NCBI GenBank assembly: GCA_004554775.1
Contig: SFKI01000022.1
Span: 1-42,815, forward strand
From: Subdoligranulum variabile
GTDB taxonomy: Bacteria > Bacillota > Clostridia > Oscillospirales > Ruminococcaceae
Reading direction: 5' to 3'
DNA: 42,815 nucleotides
This document shows, in pieces, positions 8,492-16,463 of this stretch. The translations under genes were made by a program, and so were the position numbers. How positions within the stretch are numbered: position 1 is the first letter of the stretch; every line of letters starts with the position of its first letter. Under the pieces are notes generated by a model. It was not told the DNA's origin. It made no database searches and saw nothing but the letters and a program-made list of their open reading frames with translations.

Positions 8492-9214
8492 TTACATTTG
8501 GGCGCGCAGCTGGCCGAACAGCAGCACCCGGCCATTGGTCGCGGCCTCGGCACAGGTGGAAAACGCCACCACCGGCCCGCTGCCCGGCGCGCGGTACTGC
8601 ACTGCGTGGGCCCGGATATAATCCAGCAACGCGGCGGGGTCACTGCCGGGGTCATACAACACGGGGTCGTAGGCATCGGCCTGCACGCAGGCAAAAAGCG
8701 TGATACTATACGCTGCATCGTCCGTTACCAGTGTGCCCGTGGTGTGTGCGGCAAAATAGTCGTCCCCCGTAAACTGCGCGATATCCCCGAACATGCCGCC
8801 GTCCTCGATATGGTGCCCATAGACGATGCTGTAGGGCGCAGTAAAATCTGTCGCACAGCGTGTGTCGAGAAATATCGCACCCGACAGCGAAAAATCGCCG
8901 TACACATCGGTGTTGACATACACCATATTGTCTGCCCCCTGCACGACGGGGTAGTCGATGCGGGTGGCGTCGAGCGTGAGCCAGCCGCAGACATCGGGGT
9001 TGCGGGCTTGCAGCTCGGCAAAGCCGGGGCTGGCTTCGGGCGCGGCGGCCAGCGGCTTAAAGCGCAGCGTTTCCACCGGCAGGGCCGCGCGGCGCGTGGC
9101 GGCGATATCCCACAGCGACCACGCCCCGTACAGCGCCAGCGCCCCCAGCAGCAACCCCGCCGCCAGCGTGATAAGCCGGTTGCCCCACCGCGCCAGCCTG
9201 CCCGCCCACAGCAT
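8492..9214 (-). CDS. Class B sortase, pilus polymerase candidate
   Basis: A membrane-bound transpeptidase of 240 residues. An N-terminal TM anchor (about 13-33) is followed by a sortase B domain (about 62-238). Catalytic residues are visible: His134 in IVYGHHIEDG, Cys221 in VAFSTCAEA and Arg229 in TNGRVLLFG. The segment NPDVCGWLTLDATRIDYPVVQG is typical of class B. The gene starts at an ATG overlapping the pilin stop (TAATG at 9212-9216), so it is translationally coupled. In group A streptococci the pilus-polymerising sortase is likewise of class B and sits between backbone and basal pilin, exactly as here. Its expected substrates are the SPTG and IPTG motifs of the two upstream pilins (inference). 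Confidence 0.95.
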   Translation of the reverse strand: MLWAGRLARWGNRLITLAAGLLLGALALYGAWSLWDIAATRRAALPVETLRFKPLAAAPEASPGFAELQARNPDVCGWLTLDATRIDYPVVQGADNMVYVNTDVYGDFSLSGAIFLDTRCATDFTAPYSIVYGHHIEDGGMFGDIAQFTGDDYFAAHTTGTLVTDDAAYSITLFACVQADAYDPVLYDPGSDPAALLDYIRAHAVQYRAPGSGPVVAFSTCAEAATNGRVLLFGQLRAQM

Positions 9215-10263
9215 TACGCATCGCGGCGCTTGCGCAGCAGCAACACGCTGCCTGCGCCCGCCGCCAGCAGCATGGCCCCGTAGGGCGCGGCGTCCAGCAG
9301 CAGGCCCGTAGGGCTGGGTGCATTGCGCGTGTTGGTCACGGTGACGATCTGGTCTTCGCTTTCCATCGCCTGGGTCTGGGTCGTTTTATCGCTGCCCGGT
9401 GTTGCCGCCACGCCATCCCAGGTCGTGGTATAATACTGCGCCGCGTCGCCGGATTCTTCGATCGTATAGGTCATTGCTTCGGGCAGGCCGGTCACTTCGA
9501 GCTTTTCGCCGCCGCGGATCTGCGCCGTGGCTGTGGCCGTACCGTTTACAAAGGCAACCTCCGTACCGTCATCATCCGTCAGATCTGCCCCTACCGCGCC
9601 GGTCTTTGCTGTGACCGAGGTCGCATGCGGGTCGTTCAGTGTGATGGTAAAGGTGAACACGTCACGCAGGCTGGCGAAGTTGCCGCTGAGCTGCTTTTCG
9701 ACCGTCAGCGCGTGGGTGGTGTAGGCGTTGGTGAACGCCCCCGTCTTGTCTGCGCCGTCCGCCGTCACGACGTTAAGGCCCTCGATGCGGTAGGTGTTGT
9801 CGGGCGCTTCGGGGTTGGCGTTGACTACGTGTACCTGAATGTAGCGCAGGGCGCTGTCCTGTTCCAGCCCCGCGATGCCGGGGGCCTGCTCTTGCAGGGT
9901 AAACAGGTAATCGCCGGGGGCGGTGAAATCGTCGCTGTCAAACAGCAGCGGCACGCTTACGCTGTTTTGCGCGCCGGTAAAGGTGGCCGTCGGCTCGGCA
10001 TCCCGGATCTGCCCCGCCGTGCCCAGCACCGCCGTATCTCCCGCCCAGCTGGGCAGCGCAGCGGGCACGCCGATGGTAAACTTGATCTCGCCCTGCGGCA
10101 CACCCGCGCCGGGGGCGGCGGTCATTGTGATGGTTTTTGTAAACGCTGCCGTGTAGGTTTCGGCCAGCACGCCGGGTGCGGCGGTGCCTGCCAGCAGGGC
10201 CGCAGCGGCCAAGGTCAGGGAAAGCTTGCCGGATTTTGTGCGGGAAAGATAGATGGTTTTCAT
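9214..10263 (-). CDS. Backbone pilin with two isopeptide domains (FctA/Spy0128-like)
   Basis: A 349-residue secreted protein. The signal peptide covers about 1-35. Two Ig-like pilin domains each show the Lys-Glu-Asn set of intramolecular isopeptide bonds: domain 1 about 38-182 (Lys43 in AFTKTITM, Glu125 in LQEQ, Asn179 in FTNAY) and domain 2 about 185-313 (Lys190 in VEKQL, Glu269 or Glu270 in TIEES, Asn311 in VTNTR). The sorting signal is SPTG (317-320), then a hydrophobic span and LLLRKRRDA. Spy0128 likewise has two such domains and a non-LPxTG signal (EVPTG). I chose the ATG at 10263, which has GAGGTG seven bases upstream, over an in-frame codon at 10284. The gene follows the SipA-like gene by 48 bases. 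Confidence 0.92.
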   Translation of the reverse strand: MKTIYLSRTKSGKLSLTLAAAALLAGTAAPGVLAETYTAAFTKTITMTAAPGAGVPQGEIKFTIGVPAALPSWAGDTAVLGTAGQIRDAEPTATFTGAQNSVSVPLLFDSDDFTAPGDYLFTLQEQAPGIAGLEQDSALRYIQVHVVNANPEAPDNTYRIEGLNVVTADGADKTGAFTNAYTTHALTVEKQLSGNFASLRDVFTFTITLNDPHATSVTAKTGAVGADLTDDDGTEVAFVNGTATATAQIRGGEKLEVTGLPEAMTYTIEESGDAAQYYTTTWDGVAATPGSDKTTQTQAMESEDQIVTVTNTRNAPSPTGLLLDAAPYGAMLLAAGAGSVLLLRKRRDA

Positions 10264-10311
10264 TTTGAACACCTCGTTTTTCAAAGTAAAATCATTTCAT
10301 GCTATCGTGCA

Positions 10312-10845
10312 TTATAAATTGTCGCGGCGTAAAGCAGCCAGCGCCGTGCCCAGCACCGCACTTTGCGGGATGGCCCCGTACAGGCGGCTGTCCGCCCCTG
10401 CGGTGCGCAGATCGCACAGCACAAACAGCTCGCCGTCGGCCAGCGTCAGCGGATAGTCCGGCCCGCCCTCCACAGGGCGGGTGGGGGTGGTGATGTCCGG
10501 TTCGGCCACCGCGCTGCCGTTGATGAGGAGGGCGCCGCTGTCCGTCACGGTGACGGTATCGCCGCCGCGCGCCGCAATGCGCCCCAGATGCAGCGTACCG
10601 TCCTGCCGGTACACTGCCACCTGCCCGGCCGCGCTACCGCGATCCATGCGGCTGAACAGGACCAGATCCCCGGCGCACAGGCGCGGGGCCATCATATTGC
10701 CGGGCACCGCCGCCAGGCCGAACACCAGCCCGAACAGCACCCAGCACAGCGCGGCAAAGATAGCAAGCCGCGTAAAGAAGCGCCGTATTTCCGCTTTGGC
10801 ACGCGCTTTTTCTTTGTCACTGGTCAGCAGATCATCGTGCAGCAT
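10312..10845 (-). CDS. Signal peptidase I homologue without catalytic dyad (SipA-like)
   Basis: A 177-residue protein with one TM segment (about 27-46) and an S26 signal-peptidase fold. At the Ser box the family pattern GxSMxP appears as GNMMAP (49-54), so the nucleophile position is Met51. At the Lys box, where active enzymes have KR(V/I)xxxxGD, it reads GRIAARGGD (88-96), so the general-base lysine is Gly88. Streptococcal SipA, a pilus assembly factor, is also reported to lack Ser and Lys. The gene sits 3 bases after the adhesin gene and just before the backbone pilin, the same place as sipA in FCT loci. It is more likely a pilus-assembly helper than a protease. Confidence 0.88.
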   Translation of the reverse strand: MLHDDLLTSDKEKARAKAEIRRFFTRLAIFAALCWVLFGLVFGLAAVPGNMMAPRLCAGDLVLFSRMDRGSAAGQVAVYRQDGTLHLGRIAARGGDTVTVTDSGALLINGSAVAEPDITTPTRPVEGGPDYPLTLADGELFVLCDLRTAGADSRLYGAIPQSAVLGTALAALRRDNL

Positions 10846-10848
10846 CGG

Positions 10849-13446
10849 TCAGGCCCCCTTGCGGCGCAGCAGCCGCCAGCCCAGCCAGCAAAGCCCGACC
10901 AGCGCCAGATACGCCGTGGCGTTGGTGCGCAGCCCGGTGGGGATGGCGCCGCTGCGGGTGTTGATGCAGGTAATTTCCGCCGTACCGCTTGGCTGCTCAG
11001 GTACTTCTAAGCTGAAGCTTGTCCCGCCGGATACATCGTCGCCGTTGAGCTGCCAGCGCACCGTGTGCCCCTGGGGGTCAGTCTCGGTCAGAGTCAGCGT
11101 TTGCCCCGCGCGCAGCTGGGTCAGCGTAACGCTGCCGCCGCTGCGCAGGGTAAAGCCGGTGTCAGTCAGCGCGGCGTTCTCCCCTGCCGTGATGTGGGCT
11201 GCCCGGCTGCCATCCACCGTGGCGGTAAAGGGAAATTCTTTCGTCGCATTGCCCAGATTGCCCTGTACTTTTTTGTTGATGGTAACGGAACGATACGGCG
11301 CGTAGGTGTTGGTGAACTCCGCCGCCGCGCTGCCGCCTGCGGTGACGTCCAGCGTCTGGGTGCGGTCCTGCTCCGGGGTGGTCAGGTAGTAGCCGGTCAG
11401 GTCCGGCGCGTTCGATTCCGTCACCGTGTAGCCGCTCGGCGTCAGGCCCGGGATGGTCACGCTGCCGCCCCCCAGCAGGCGGACCTGCAGGCGGCCGTCC
11501 GCGTCCGGGCTCAACGTATCCGGGGCACCGGCCGGGCGTGCGCCCGCGCTGTACTGCGGGGTGTAGCGGCCGGGGGCCACGTTTTGCACGGTAAAGGTGT
11601 TGACGGCGGCGGCAAATTCGGTGCGCAGCGCTTCGTCAGCATCGGCAGGCAGGCGTTTGGTGATGGTCAGGCTGCCCGTGGCACGGGCGTAGGTGTTTTC
11701 AAACCGGACTTCCGTTTCGGTCTGCACGGCCAGCGTGATGCTGCTGTGTGCGGCAGTTCCGGTGACATCCACCCAATTGCCCTGCGCGTCCACTGTGCGT
11801 ACCATCGTGCATTCGTAGCCGGTCGGCGCACCCCGGGCGGTCTCGGTCACAGCGTAGGTGTAGGGCTGACCGCTGCTGTCCGTCAGGGGCAGTTCCAGCG
11901 TGTAGCGCAGTTCCTCGGGGTGGAGGTCGTCGGCTTCCATCTGGGCTCCGTCAAACTCTGCGGCGGTCTGCGCCTTAGAATTTACCACGATAAAATGTAA
12001 GTTTTGTTTGGCCTGTGTCAACTCGGCCGGGGTCAGGGCGCTGCCGTCTGCCTTTTTCAGCGTTTTGATGACGCGCAGCGTGCCGCTGCCGCTTACCGGC
12101 GGCACCGGGTCGGTGCTGAACCAGACGCGGTCAATAAGGTTGCCGCGCGTGATATCCTCGCTGCCATTCTCATAGGTGCTGGCGCTGGCCACCGCTATGA
12201 AGAAAAACCGGCTGACATACTGCCCTGCCGGGACCAGGTATTGACCGTTGTGTACCTTCCATGTGCCCTGGCCGTCGGCCATATCTCCGCCCTCCATGTA
12301 ATGGCGGATAGGCACAGGCTGGCCGTTTACGGTAATGGTGCCATCCAGCGCGGCGGCGATCTCGCTGCGCTGGTTTTTGCCGTCCAAAGCGGTGACGATC
12401 TGCTCAGCAACGTCCACCGGGGCGATCAGCAGCGCCATCGTGTCGGTGCCGTCACGGCCCGCGTGGGCCAGGCTCCAGTTCAGCGTTGTGCCGGGCACGG
12501 TCATCACGTCCTGATACAAGGCGCCGTAGCCCTGGCAGTTCAGCTCGGCAAACTGGGTGCCGTCGTAGGCTTTATCAATGTGGTATTCCACCTGCGGGTC
12601 GTTGGCGGCTTCGGTGTAGACGTGGCGGCTGCCGTCCGCGATTTCAATGTAACGGCCTGTGGCGCGTTTGTTTTGGGTCGTGCTCCACCAGCGCTGCTTG
12701 TCGGCGGTGGTATGCCAGCAGATAGCGGCGTTGGTGTCGGCGTCCAGTGTCTGCAAGAAGTGGACAGCGGGGCTTGTACCCTCGGGGTAATAAAAGCGGT
12801 CGGCGCTGTTCTGGACGACCTGGGGCGTTTCAAAGCTGCCGTTTTGCAGCTGCGTGTAGTAGCCCACCTGGGCCTCGGCCCGTTGGGTGATGCTGCCCGC
12901 TGTGACCTGCACGCGGTAGTGGTAGCGGTCGGTATCACTGCGGTCGGGGTCATTCTGGCGGGCCAGCAGGGTATCGAGCGCAGCATTCAGCGCCTGGGGA
13001 CGGGCGGCGGTCAGGTTCCAGTCGTCCCCGCTAACGGCCTGGGCAGTGATCTCGGTCCAGCTGCCGTCCGCCCCGGTCTTGCTGCGGTACCAGGTGTACT
13101 GCACACCGTCCACAGGGGCGCTTTCGCCGTTGACAACGGCTACCAACTCACCGGTCGTTTCGATATGATTTTTGATCTCCACGCTGGTAAGCACGGTGGC
13201 CCGTGGTGCCGCTCTGGCGGCCATTTCTGGCGTGGCCGCCGAGTCCGGGATAGGCGCGGGCGTCGGGGTAGGCGTGGCGGCAGGTTCCTCATCGCCGGGC
13301 GGCGCAGGCGCGGCGGCAGTCTCGCCGGTGGCGGTTATCTCTGTACGCAGCGGGCCCGGCAAAGGCGGGTCCTCGGCAAAAGCGGCATTGGCGGCACCGG
13401 CCGCAAGGCAAAGGGCCATCAGCCCTGCCAACAGACGTTTGTTCAT
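10849..13446 (-). CDS. Large pilus tip adhesin with three isopeptide domains
   Basis: First gene of the pilus operon, 865 residues. Order: signal peptide (1-25, ending AAFA), Ala/Pro/Thr-rich linker (about 26-83), a head region (about 84-450), three pilin/Cna-B-like domains (about 455-586, 590-714, 718-831), sorting signal IPTG (835-838), TM span and RRKGA. The head contains QNGSFETP, ELNCQGYGALYQDV, PGTTLNWSLAHAGRDG and a closing LIDRVWFSTD, which resembles a jelly-roll carbohydrate-binding-type module, so a glycan ligand is plausible but unproven. Each stalk domain has candidate isopeptide Lys and Asn (461/584, 597/713, 726/829) and a Glu between. The ATG at 13446 has GGGGAGGAA upstream; extending upstream would read through non-coding sequence. 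By position it corresponds to Cpa of group A streptococci, though the head is not obviously homologous. Confidence 0.9.
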   Translation of the reverse strand: MNKRLLAGLMALCLAAGAANAAFAEDPPLPGPLRTEITATGETAAAPAPPGDEEPAATPTPTPAPIPDSAATPEMAARAAPRATVLTSVEIKNHIETTGELVAVVNGESAPVDGVQYTWYRSKTGADGSWTEITAQAVSGDDWNLTAARPQALNAALDTLLARQNDPDRSDTDRYHYRVQVTAGSITQRAEAQVGYYTQLQNGSFETPQVVQNSADRFYYPEGTSPAVHFLQTLDADTNAAICWHTTADKQRWWSTTQNKRATGRYIEIADGSRHVYTEAANDPQVEYHIDKAYDGTQFAELNCQGYGALYQDVMTVPGTTLNWSLAHAGRDGTDTMALLIAPVDVAEQIVTALDGKNQRSEIAAALDGTITVNGQPVPIRHYMEGGDMADGQGTWKVHNGQYLVPAGQYVSRFFFIAVASASTYENGSEDITRGNLIDRVWFSTDPVPPVSGSGTLRVIKTLKKADGSALTPAELTQAKQNLHFIVVNSKAQTAAEFDGAQMEADDLHPEELRYTLELPLTDSSGQPYTYAVTETARGAPTGYECTMVRTVDAQGNWVDVTGTAAHSSITLAVQTETEVRFENTYARATGSLTITKRLPADADEALRTEFAAAVNTFTVQNVAPGRYTPQYSAGARPAGAPDTLSPDADGRLQVRLLGGGSVTIPGLTPSGYTVTESNAPDLTGYYLTTPEQDRTQTLDVTAGGSAAAEFTNTYAPYRSVTINKKVQGNLGNATKEFPFTATVDGSRAAHITAGENAALTDTGFTLRSGGSVTLTQLRAGQTLTLTETDPQGHTVRWQLNGDDVSGGTSFSLEVPEQPSGTAEITCINTRSGAIPTGLRTNATAYLALVGLCWLGWRLLRRKGA

Positions 13447-13508
13447 GGTGGTTCCTCCCCCGTTTGGTCCGGGCAGCAAGCGGGACAAGCCGCCCGATTT
13501 CAAGGCTG

Positions 13509-13514
13509 AGTATA
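13509..13514 (-). promoter_or_regulatory. Candidate -10 of the pilus operon
   Basis: On the minus strand TATACT lies 63 bases upstream of the adhesin ATG, in the only untranslated gap before the operon. No convincing -35 is present at 16-18 bp (TGACGT is 20 bp away). A regulator may be required, but this is weak evidence. Confidence 0.3.
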
Positions 13515-13554
13515 CCGCCGCCCATCGGGGAAAAACGTCATACGCAGGTTCACA

Positions 13555-13596
13555 CAAAAAAAGACAGCCCGCACTGTTTTTCGCAGTACGGGCTGT
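13555..13596 (-). terminator. manA terminator
   Basis: An imperfect 13-bp stem (ACAGCCCGCACTG at 13564-13576 against 13584-13596, one mismatch) is followed on the minus strand by TTTTTTTGTG. It ends the manA transcript before the pilus operon promoter region. Confidence 0.85.
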
Positions 13597-13609
13597 TGTA
13601 TATTGCCTT

Positions 13610-14515
13610 TTATACGGTCGTCATCAGTGTCTGGCAGGCGCCGCGCACGGCATAGGGGCCGCTGGCGGCGGGCAGGAAGTAGCTTTCGCCCTTTTTCACG
13701 TTCACGGTCTCGCCGCCGCTGGTCAAAGTGCCCTCACCGTCGGTGATCAGCAGCGAGACAAAGCTCTTTTCATCCGCCGTGCCCTCAAACGCGCCGTTTT
13801 TGGCATCGACGGTAAAATATTCACACTGGGCCAGGTGTGTGCCAAAATCGTGCTTTGCGGGCGGGGTGCGCAGGGTCACATCGAGTGCCTTTTCCACATG
13901 CAGGGCGCGGGGCTTGCCGTCAGCCCCCACGCGGCCATAATCGTAGACGCGGTAGGTAACGTTGGAGTTCTGCTGCACCTCGGCCACGACGATACCCTTG
14001 CCAATGGCATGCAGCGTGCCGGACGGGATGAAGAAGCTGTCGCCTTTGTGTACGGGCACGGTGTTCAAAACCTCCGTCAGGGTGTGGTTTTGGATGCGTT
14101 CTGCAAACTCTGCCTTGGAAATTTCATGGTCGAAGCCGTAGTACAAAAACGCGTCAGGCTCGCAGTCCAGCACATACCACATCTCGGTTTTGCCGTACTG
14201 GTGTTCGTTTTTCAGCGCGTAGTCGTTCGAGGGGTGCGCCTGGATGGACAGATTGTTTTTGGCATCAATAAATTTGATCAGGGTCGGGAACTGTTCAAAT
14301 TTCGCACAGTCGGTGCCCAGCGCTTCGGGGTGGGCGGCGGCATAATCAGCCAGCGTCGTGCCGTCGGGCAGGTAGCTCGGGCCGTCCGGGTGGCAGGAGA
14401 GCACCCACGCTTCAGCCAGCGGGTCAAGGTCGCTCTGCACGCCAAAATCGGTGCGCAGGCGGCTGCCGCCCCACAGGTAATCCTTACAGCTGGGGGTCAG
14501 CTTGATGATCGCCAT
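13610..14515 (-). CDS. manA: Mannose-6-phosphate isomerase, class I
   Basis: A 301-residue cupin enzyme interconverting mannose-6-phosphate and fructose-6-phosphate in the cytoplasm. It is of the short Gram-positive class I type (about 300-320). The metal site is visible: Gln92 and His94 in IQAHPSND, Glu111 in YGKTEMWYVL and His169 in IPSGTLHAIGKG. The N-terminal KDYLWGGSRLRTDFG and the internal VAEVQQNSNVTYRVYDYGR are family hallmarks. The ATG at 14515 has AAAAAGGAG ten bases upstream. The gene is single, with its own terminator. A possible decayed reading frame lies directly upstream, so it may once have been second in an operon. Confidence 0.95.
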   Translation of the reverse strand: MAIIKLTPSCKDYLWGGSRLRTDFGVQSDLDPLAEAWVLSCHPDGPSYLPDGTTLADYAAAHPEALGTDCAKFEQFPTLIKFIDAKNNLSIQAHPSNDYALKNEHQYGKTEMWYVLDCEPDAFLYYGFDHEISKAEFAERIQNHTLTEVLNTVPVHKGDSFFIPSGTLHAIGKGIVVAEVQQNSNVTYRVYDYGRVGADGKPRALHVEKALDVTLRTPPAKHDFGTHLAQCEYFTVDAKNGAFEGTADEKSFVSLLITDGEGTLTSGGETVNVKKGESYFLPAASGPYAVRGACQTLMTTV

Positions 14516-14534
14516 AAACAATTTACTCCTTTTT

Positions 14535-14672
14535 TTAACAGAAGATCTTTGCGGGCACTTCGCCGTAATCGCCCGGCAGGGGCAGACCCAGCGTTTACAG
14601 CACAAAGCCGGTTTACTGCGCGGTGGTTTCGCCGTCGGCATAGGCAGGGTCAGCGGCAAAGCCACGGTTGTC
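14535..14672 (-). pseudogene. Possible decayed reading-frame remnant upstream of manA
   Basis: The 173-base gap between the GIY-YIG/GNAT gene and manA reads on the minus strand as a protein-like frame with two internal TAA stops: DNRGFAADPAYADGETTAQ, stop, TGFVL, stop, TLGLPLPGDYGEVPAKIFC, stop. GC-rich third positions look coding. The final stop directly abuts the manA ribosome site. I do not recognise the family, and chance in GC-rich DNA cannot be excluded. Confidence 0.25.
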
Positions 14673-14688
14673 CGCCGCCCCGGCTGTT

Positions 14689-15591
14689 TTAGCCGTTTAC
14701 CTTTGCCAGTACATCCGCTAAAACCGCATCCGGCAGGGTGTATTGTACCGGCTCGGGCGGGGTGTTATCGGTACGTAAGGCGTACTGCCAGTAGATCACA
14801 TCCAGCCAGCGGCCGAATTTGTAGCCGCTGTGCTTTTCCACGCAGGCTTTGGTAAAGCCCATCTGCTTGTGGAACGCGTGGCTCTGCTTGTTTTCACCGG
14901 TCACGATGGCAAAGGCGTTGTAGTACCCCTGCCGCCGCAGCAGGTCCAGCAGGGCGGTGTACAGGCGCTTGCCCAGGCCCTGGCCGACGCAGTCCGGCGC
15001 GCAGTAAATGGTCGCTTCCACATTCCAGGCGTAAGCCTCGCGGCTGTGCCAGGGGTGGGCGCAGGCAAAGCCCAGCAACCGGCCGTCCGGGGTGGTAGCC
15101 ACCAGGAACGGCGCTTTTTGCAGCACCCCGGCAATGTTTGCAGCGTATTCTTCGGCTGTAGAAAGCTGGTACTGGAAGGTCTGCGTCCCATGCAGCACGT
15201 ACCAGTTGTACAGCTCGGCCACCGCCGCGCCGTCCGCCGGGGTCGCCATGCGGATGCTGCTGCGGTTTTCCGCTGCCCACTTCGCCGCCAAGGCTTCCTT
15301 GTCGGCCTTGGGCAGTTTTTTGATCGCAGCTTCGCGCTTTAAGGCCGCGCTTTTATCAGCGCAGCGCTCGGCATAGGCCAGGCGCACGGCAGGGCCGCCA
15401 TGGCTTTTTGTGTACTTGGCCCCGCCCTTTCCGGTGCGGTGCGCCTGTAAGCGGCGGGCCAGGTCGTTGGTCCAGCCGCCGTACAGGCTGCCATCCGGGC
15501 AGCGCAGCAGGTAGACCCAGGCCGATTCGGGGGCGGGCAGGCAGGCGTCTGCCGGGCTGGGGGCCGGGCCCCGCAGCAGTTCCCCGCTCAC
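14689..15591 (-). CDS. GIY-YIG nuclease domain fused to GNAT acetyltransferase
   Basis: A 300-residue fusion. Residues about 24-105 match the small GIY-YIG (YhbQ/UPF0213-like) family: WVYLLRCPDGSLYGGWTN, ARRLQAHRTGKGGAKYT, and the ALKREAAIKKL helix with the conserved metal-binding Glu87. Residues about 112-290 are a GNAT acetyltransferase closest in pattern to phosphinothricin-type N-acetyltransferases: IRMATPADGAAVAELYNWY, the acetyl-CoA loop GQGLGKRLY (203-211), and FHKQMGFTKACVEKHSGYKFGRW. Normally these are separate proteins of about 90 and 170-190 residues. Translation starts at a GTG overlapping the stop of the MYG1-like gene (GTGA), so the two are coupled. The frame is open through the junction with no spacer stop. 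The substrates of both domains are unknown. Confidence 0.9.
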   Translation of the reverse strand: MSGELLRGPAPSPADACLPAPESAWVYLLRCPDGSLYGGWTNDLARRLQAHRTGKGGAKYTKSHGGPAVRLAYAERCADKSAALKREAAIKKLPKADKEALAAKWAAENRSSIRMATPADGAAVAELYNWYVLHGTQTFQYQLSTAEEYAANIAGVLQKAPFLVATTPDGRLLGFACAHPWHSREAYAWNVEATIYCAPDCVGQGLGKRLYTALLDLLRRQGYYNAFAIVTGENKQSHAFHKQMGFTKACVEKHSGYKFGRWLDVIYWQYALRTDNTPPEPVQYTLPDAVLADVLAKVNG

Positions 15592-16421
15592 TCGCCCACC
15601 TTGCGGCCTGCGGCGCGCAGCGTACGGCGGCAGGCCTCGATCGCGGTCTCTTTATCGTCCGCCGTGATCAGGAACCGGCTGGGGTGGCAGAACCGCAGCC
15701 CCAGGCCGCTGATCTCCCGCAGCTGGGCTTCGGGCTTGCCGGCCCACGCGGGCGGGAACGGCTGCTTGCTGCGCTTGGTGCGGTGGTCGGTCACGCACTG
15801 GGCACTGTAGCCGCCGCGTTGGCTGGGGTAGACGACAAACAGCGCATCGGTCTTGTACAGGCCGTTTTTCCACGGCATGTAGGCGGGCAGCACAACGATG
15901 CCGTCCTTCATGTTGGCGTAGGCGCGGCGCACCGTGTCATCGGCGCGGTTGACAGCGTTGGCAGCGGCGATCTCATTCTCCAGAATTTTCTTTGCCACCG
16001 GCACAGCACGCCAGAAGCACTCGTCCGGGTCCTCTTTCGAGTCCCACAGCGGGTTGAAGCTGCCGATGGCATCGGCCAGGGAGTTCTGCTCGCCGGTATT
16101 ATCGTTCAAATCCAACGGCTGGATGAAGTTTTCGTCCAGCAGGCGGGCCTGATGCTCGCCGACCAGCTGCGCGCCCAGCACCTGCCACAGCAGGCCGAAC
16201 GCCGCATAGGGCACGCCGTTGGGGCGGGTCTCGCGCGGTTCCTGGTGATGGTCGAACATGCCGCCGCCGACATCATAGACAATGCCGTCGAAATCATCGG
16301 GCACCACAAAGCCGCGCGTAACCTGGATATCCGGCCGCACGATCTGCAGCAGTGCGGTGGAAAACACATCATCCGCGTGGAATTTGCCCCCGTGGGTAAA
16401 GCCTTTTGCTGGTATTTTCAT
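15588..16421 (-). CDS. MYG1-family (UPF0160) DHH-type phosphoesterase
   Basis: A 277-residue protein of the MYG1/UPF0160 family; the eukaryotic member is a 3'-5' RNA exonuclease. The N-terminal metal motif THGGKFHADDVFS (His10, His15, Asp17, Asp18) and the DHH motif MFDHHQEPRETR (Asp57-His58-His59) are intact. The C-terminal part has LVYPS-like strands and a closing CHPSRFLITADDKETAIE. Length is close to the bacterial family norm of about 290. The ATG at 16421 is preceded by TAGGAGC. It overlaps the downstream GIY-YIG/GNAT gene by 4 bases, so the two probably function or are at least made together. Confidence 0.9.
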   Translation of the reverse strand: MKIPAKGFTHGGKFHADDVFSTALLQIVRPDIQVTRGFVVPDDFDGIVYDVGGGMFDHHQEPRETRPNGVPYAAFGLLWQVLGAQLVGEHQARLLDENFIQPLDLNDNTGEQNSLADAIGSFNPLWDSKEDPDECFWRAVPVAKKILENEIAAANAVNRADDTVRRAYANMKDGIVVLPAYMPWKNGLYKTDALFVVYPSQRGGYSAQCVTDHRTKRSKQPFPPAWAGKPEAQLREISGLGLRFCHPSRFLITADDKETAIEACRRTLRAAGRKVGE

Positions 16422-16463
16422 GGTTTGCTCCTACGTCTAATTATCGTTGGTTTGTGCGGGCGA

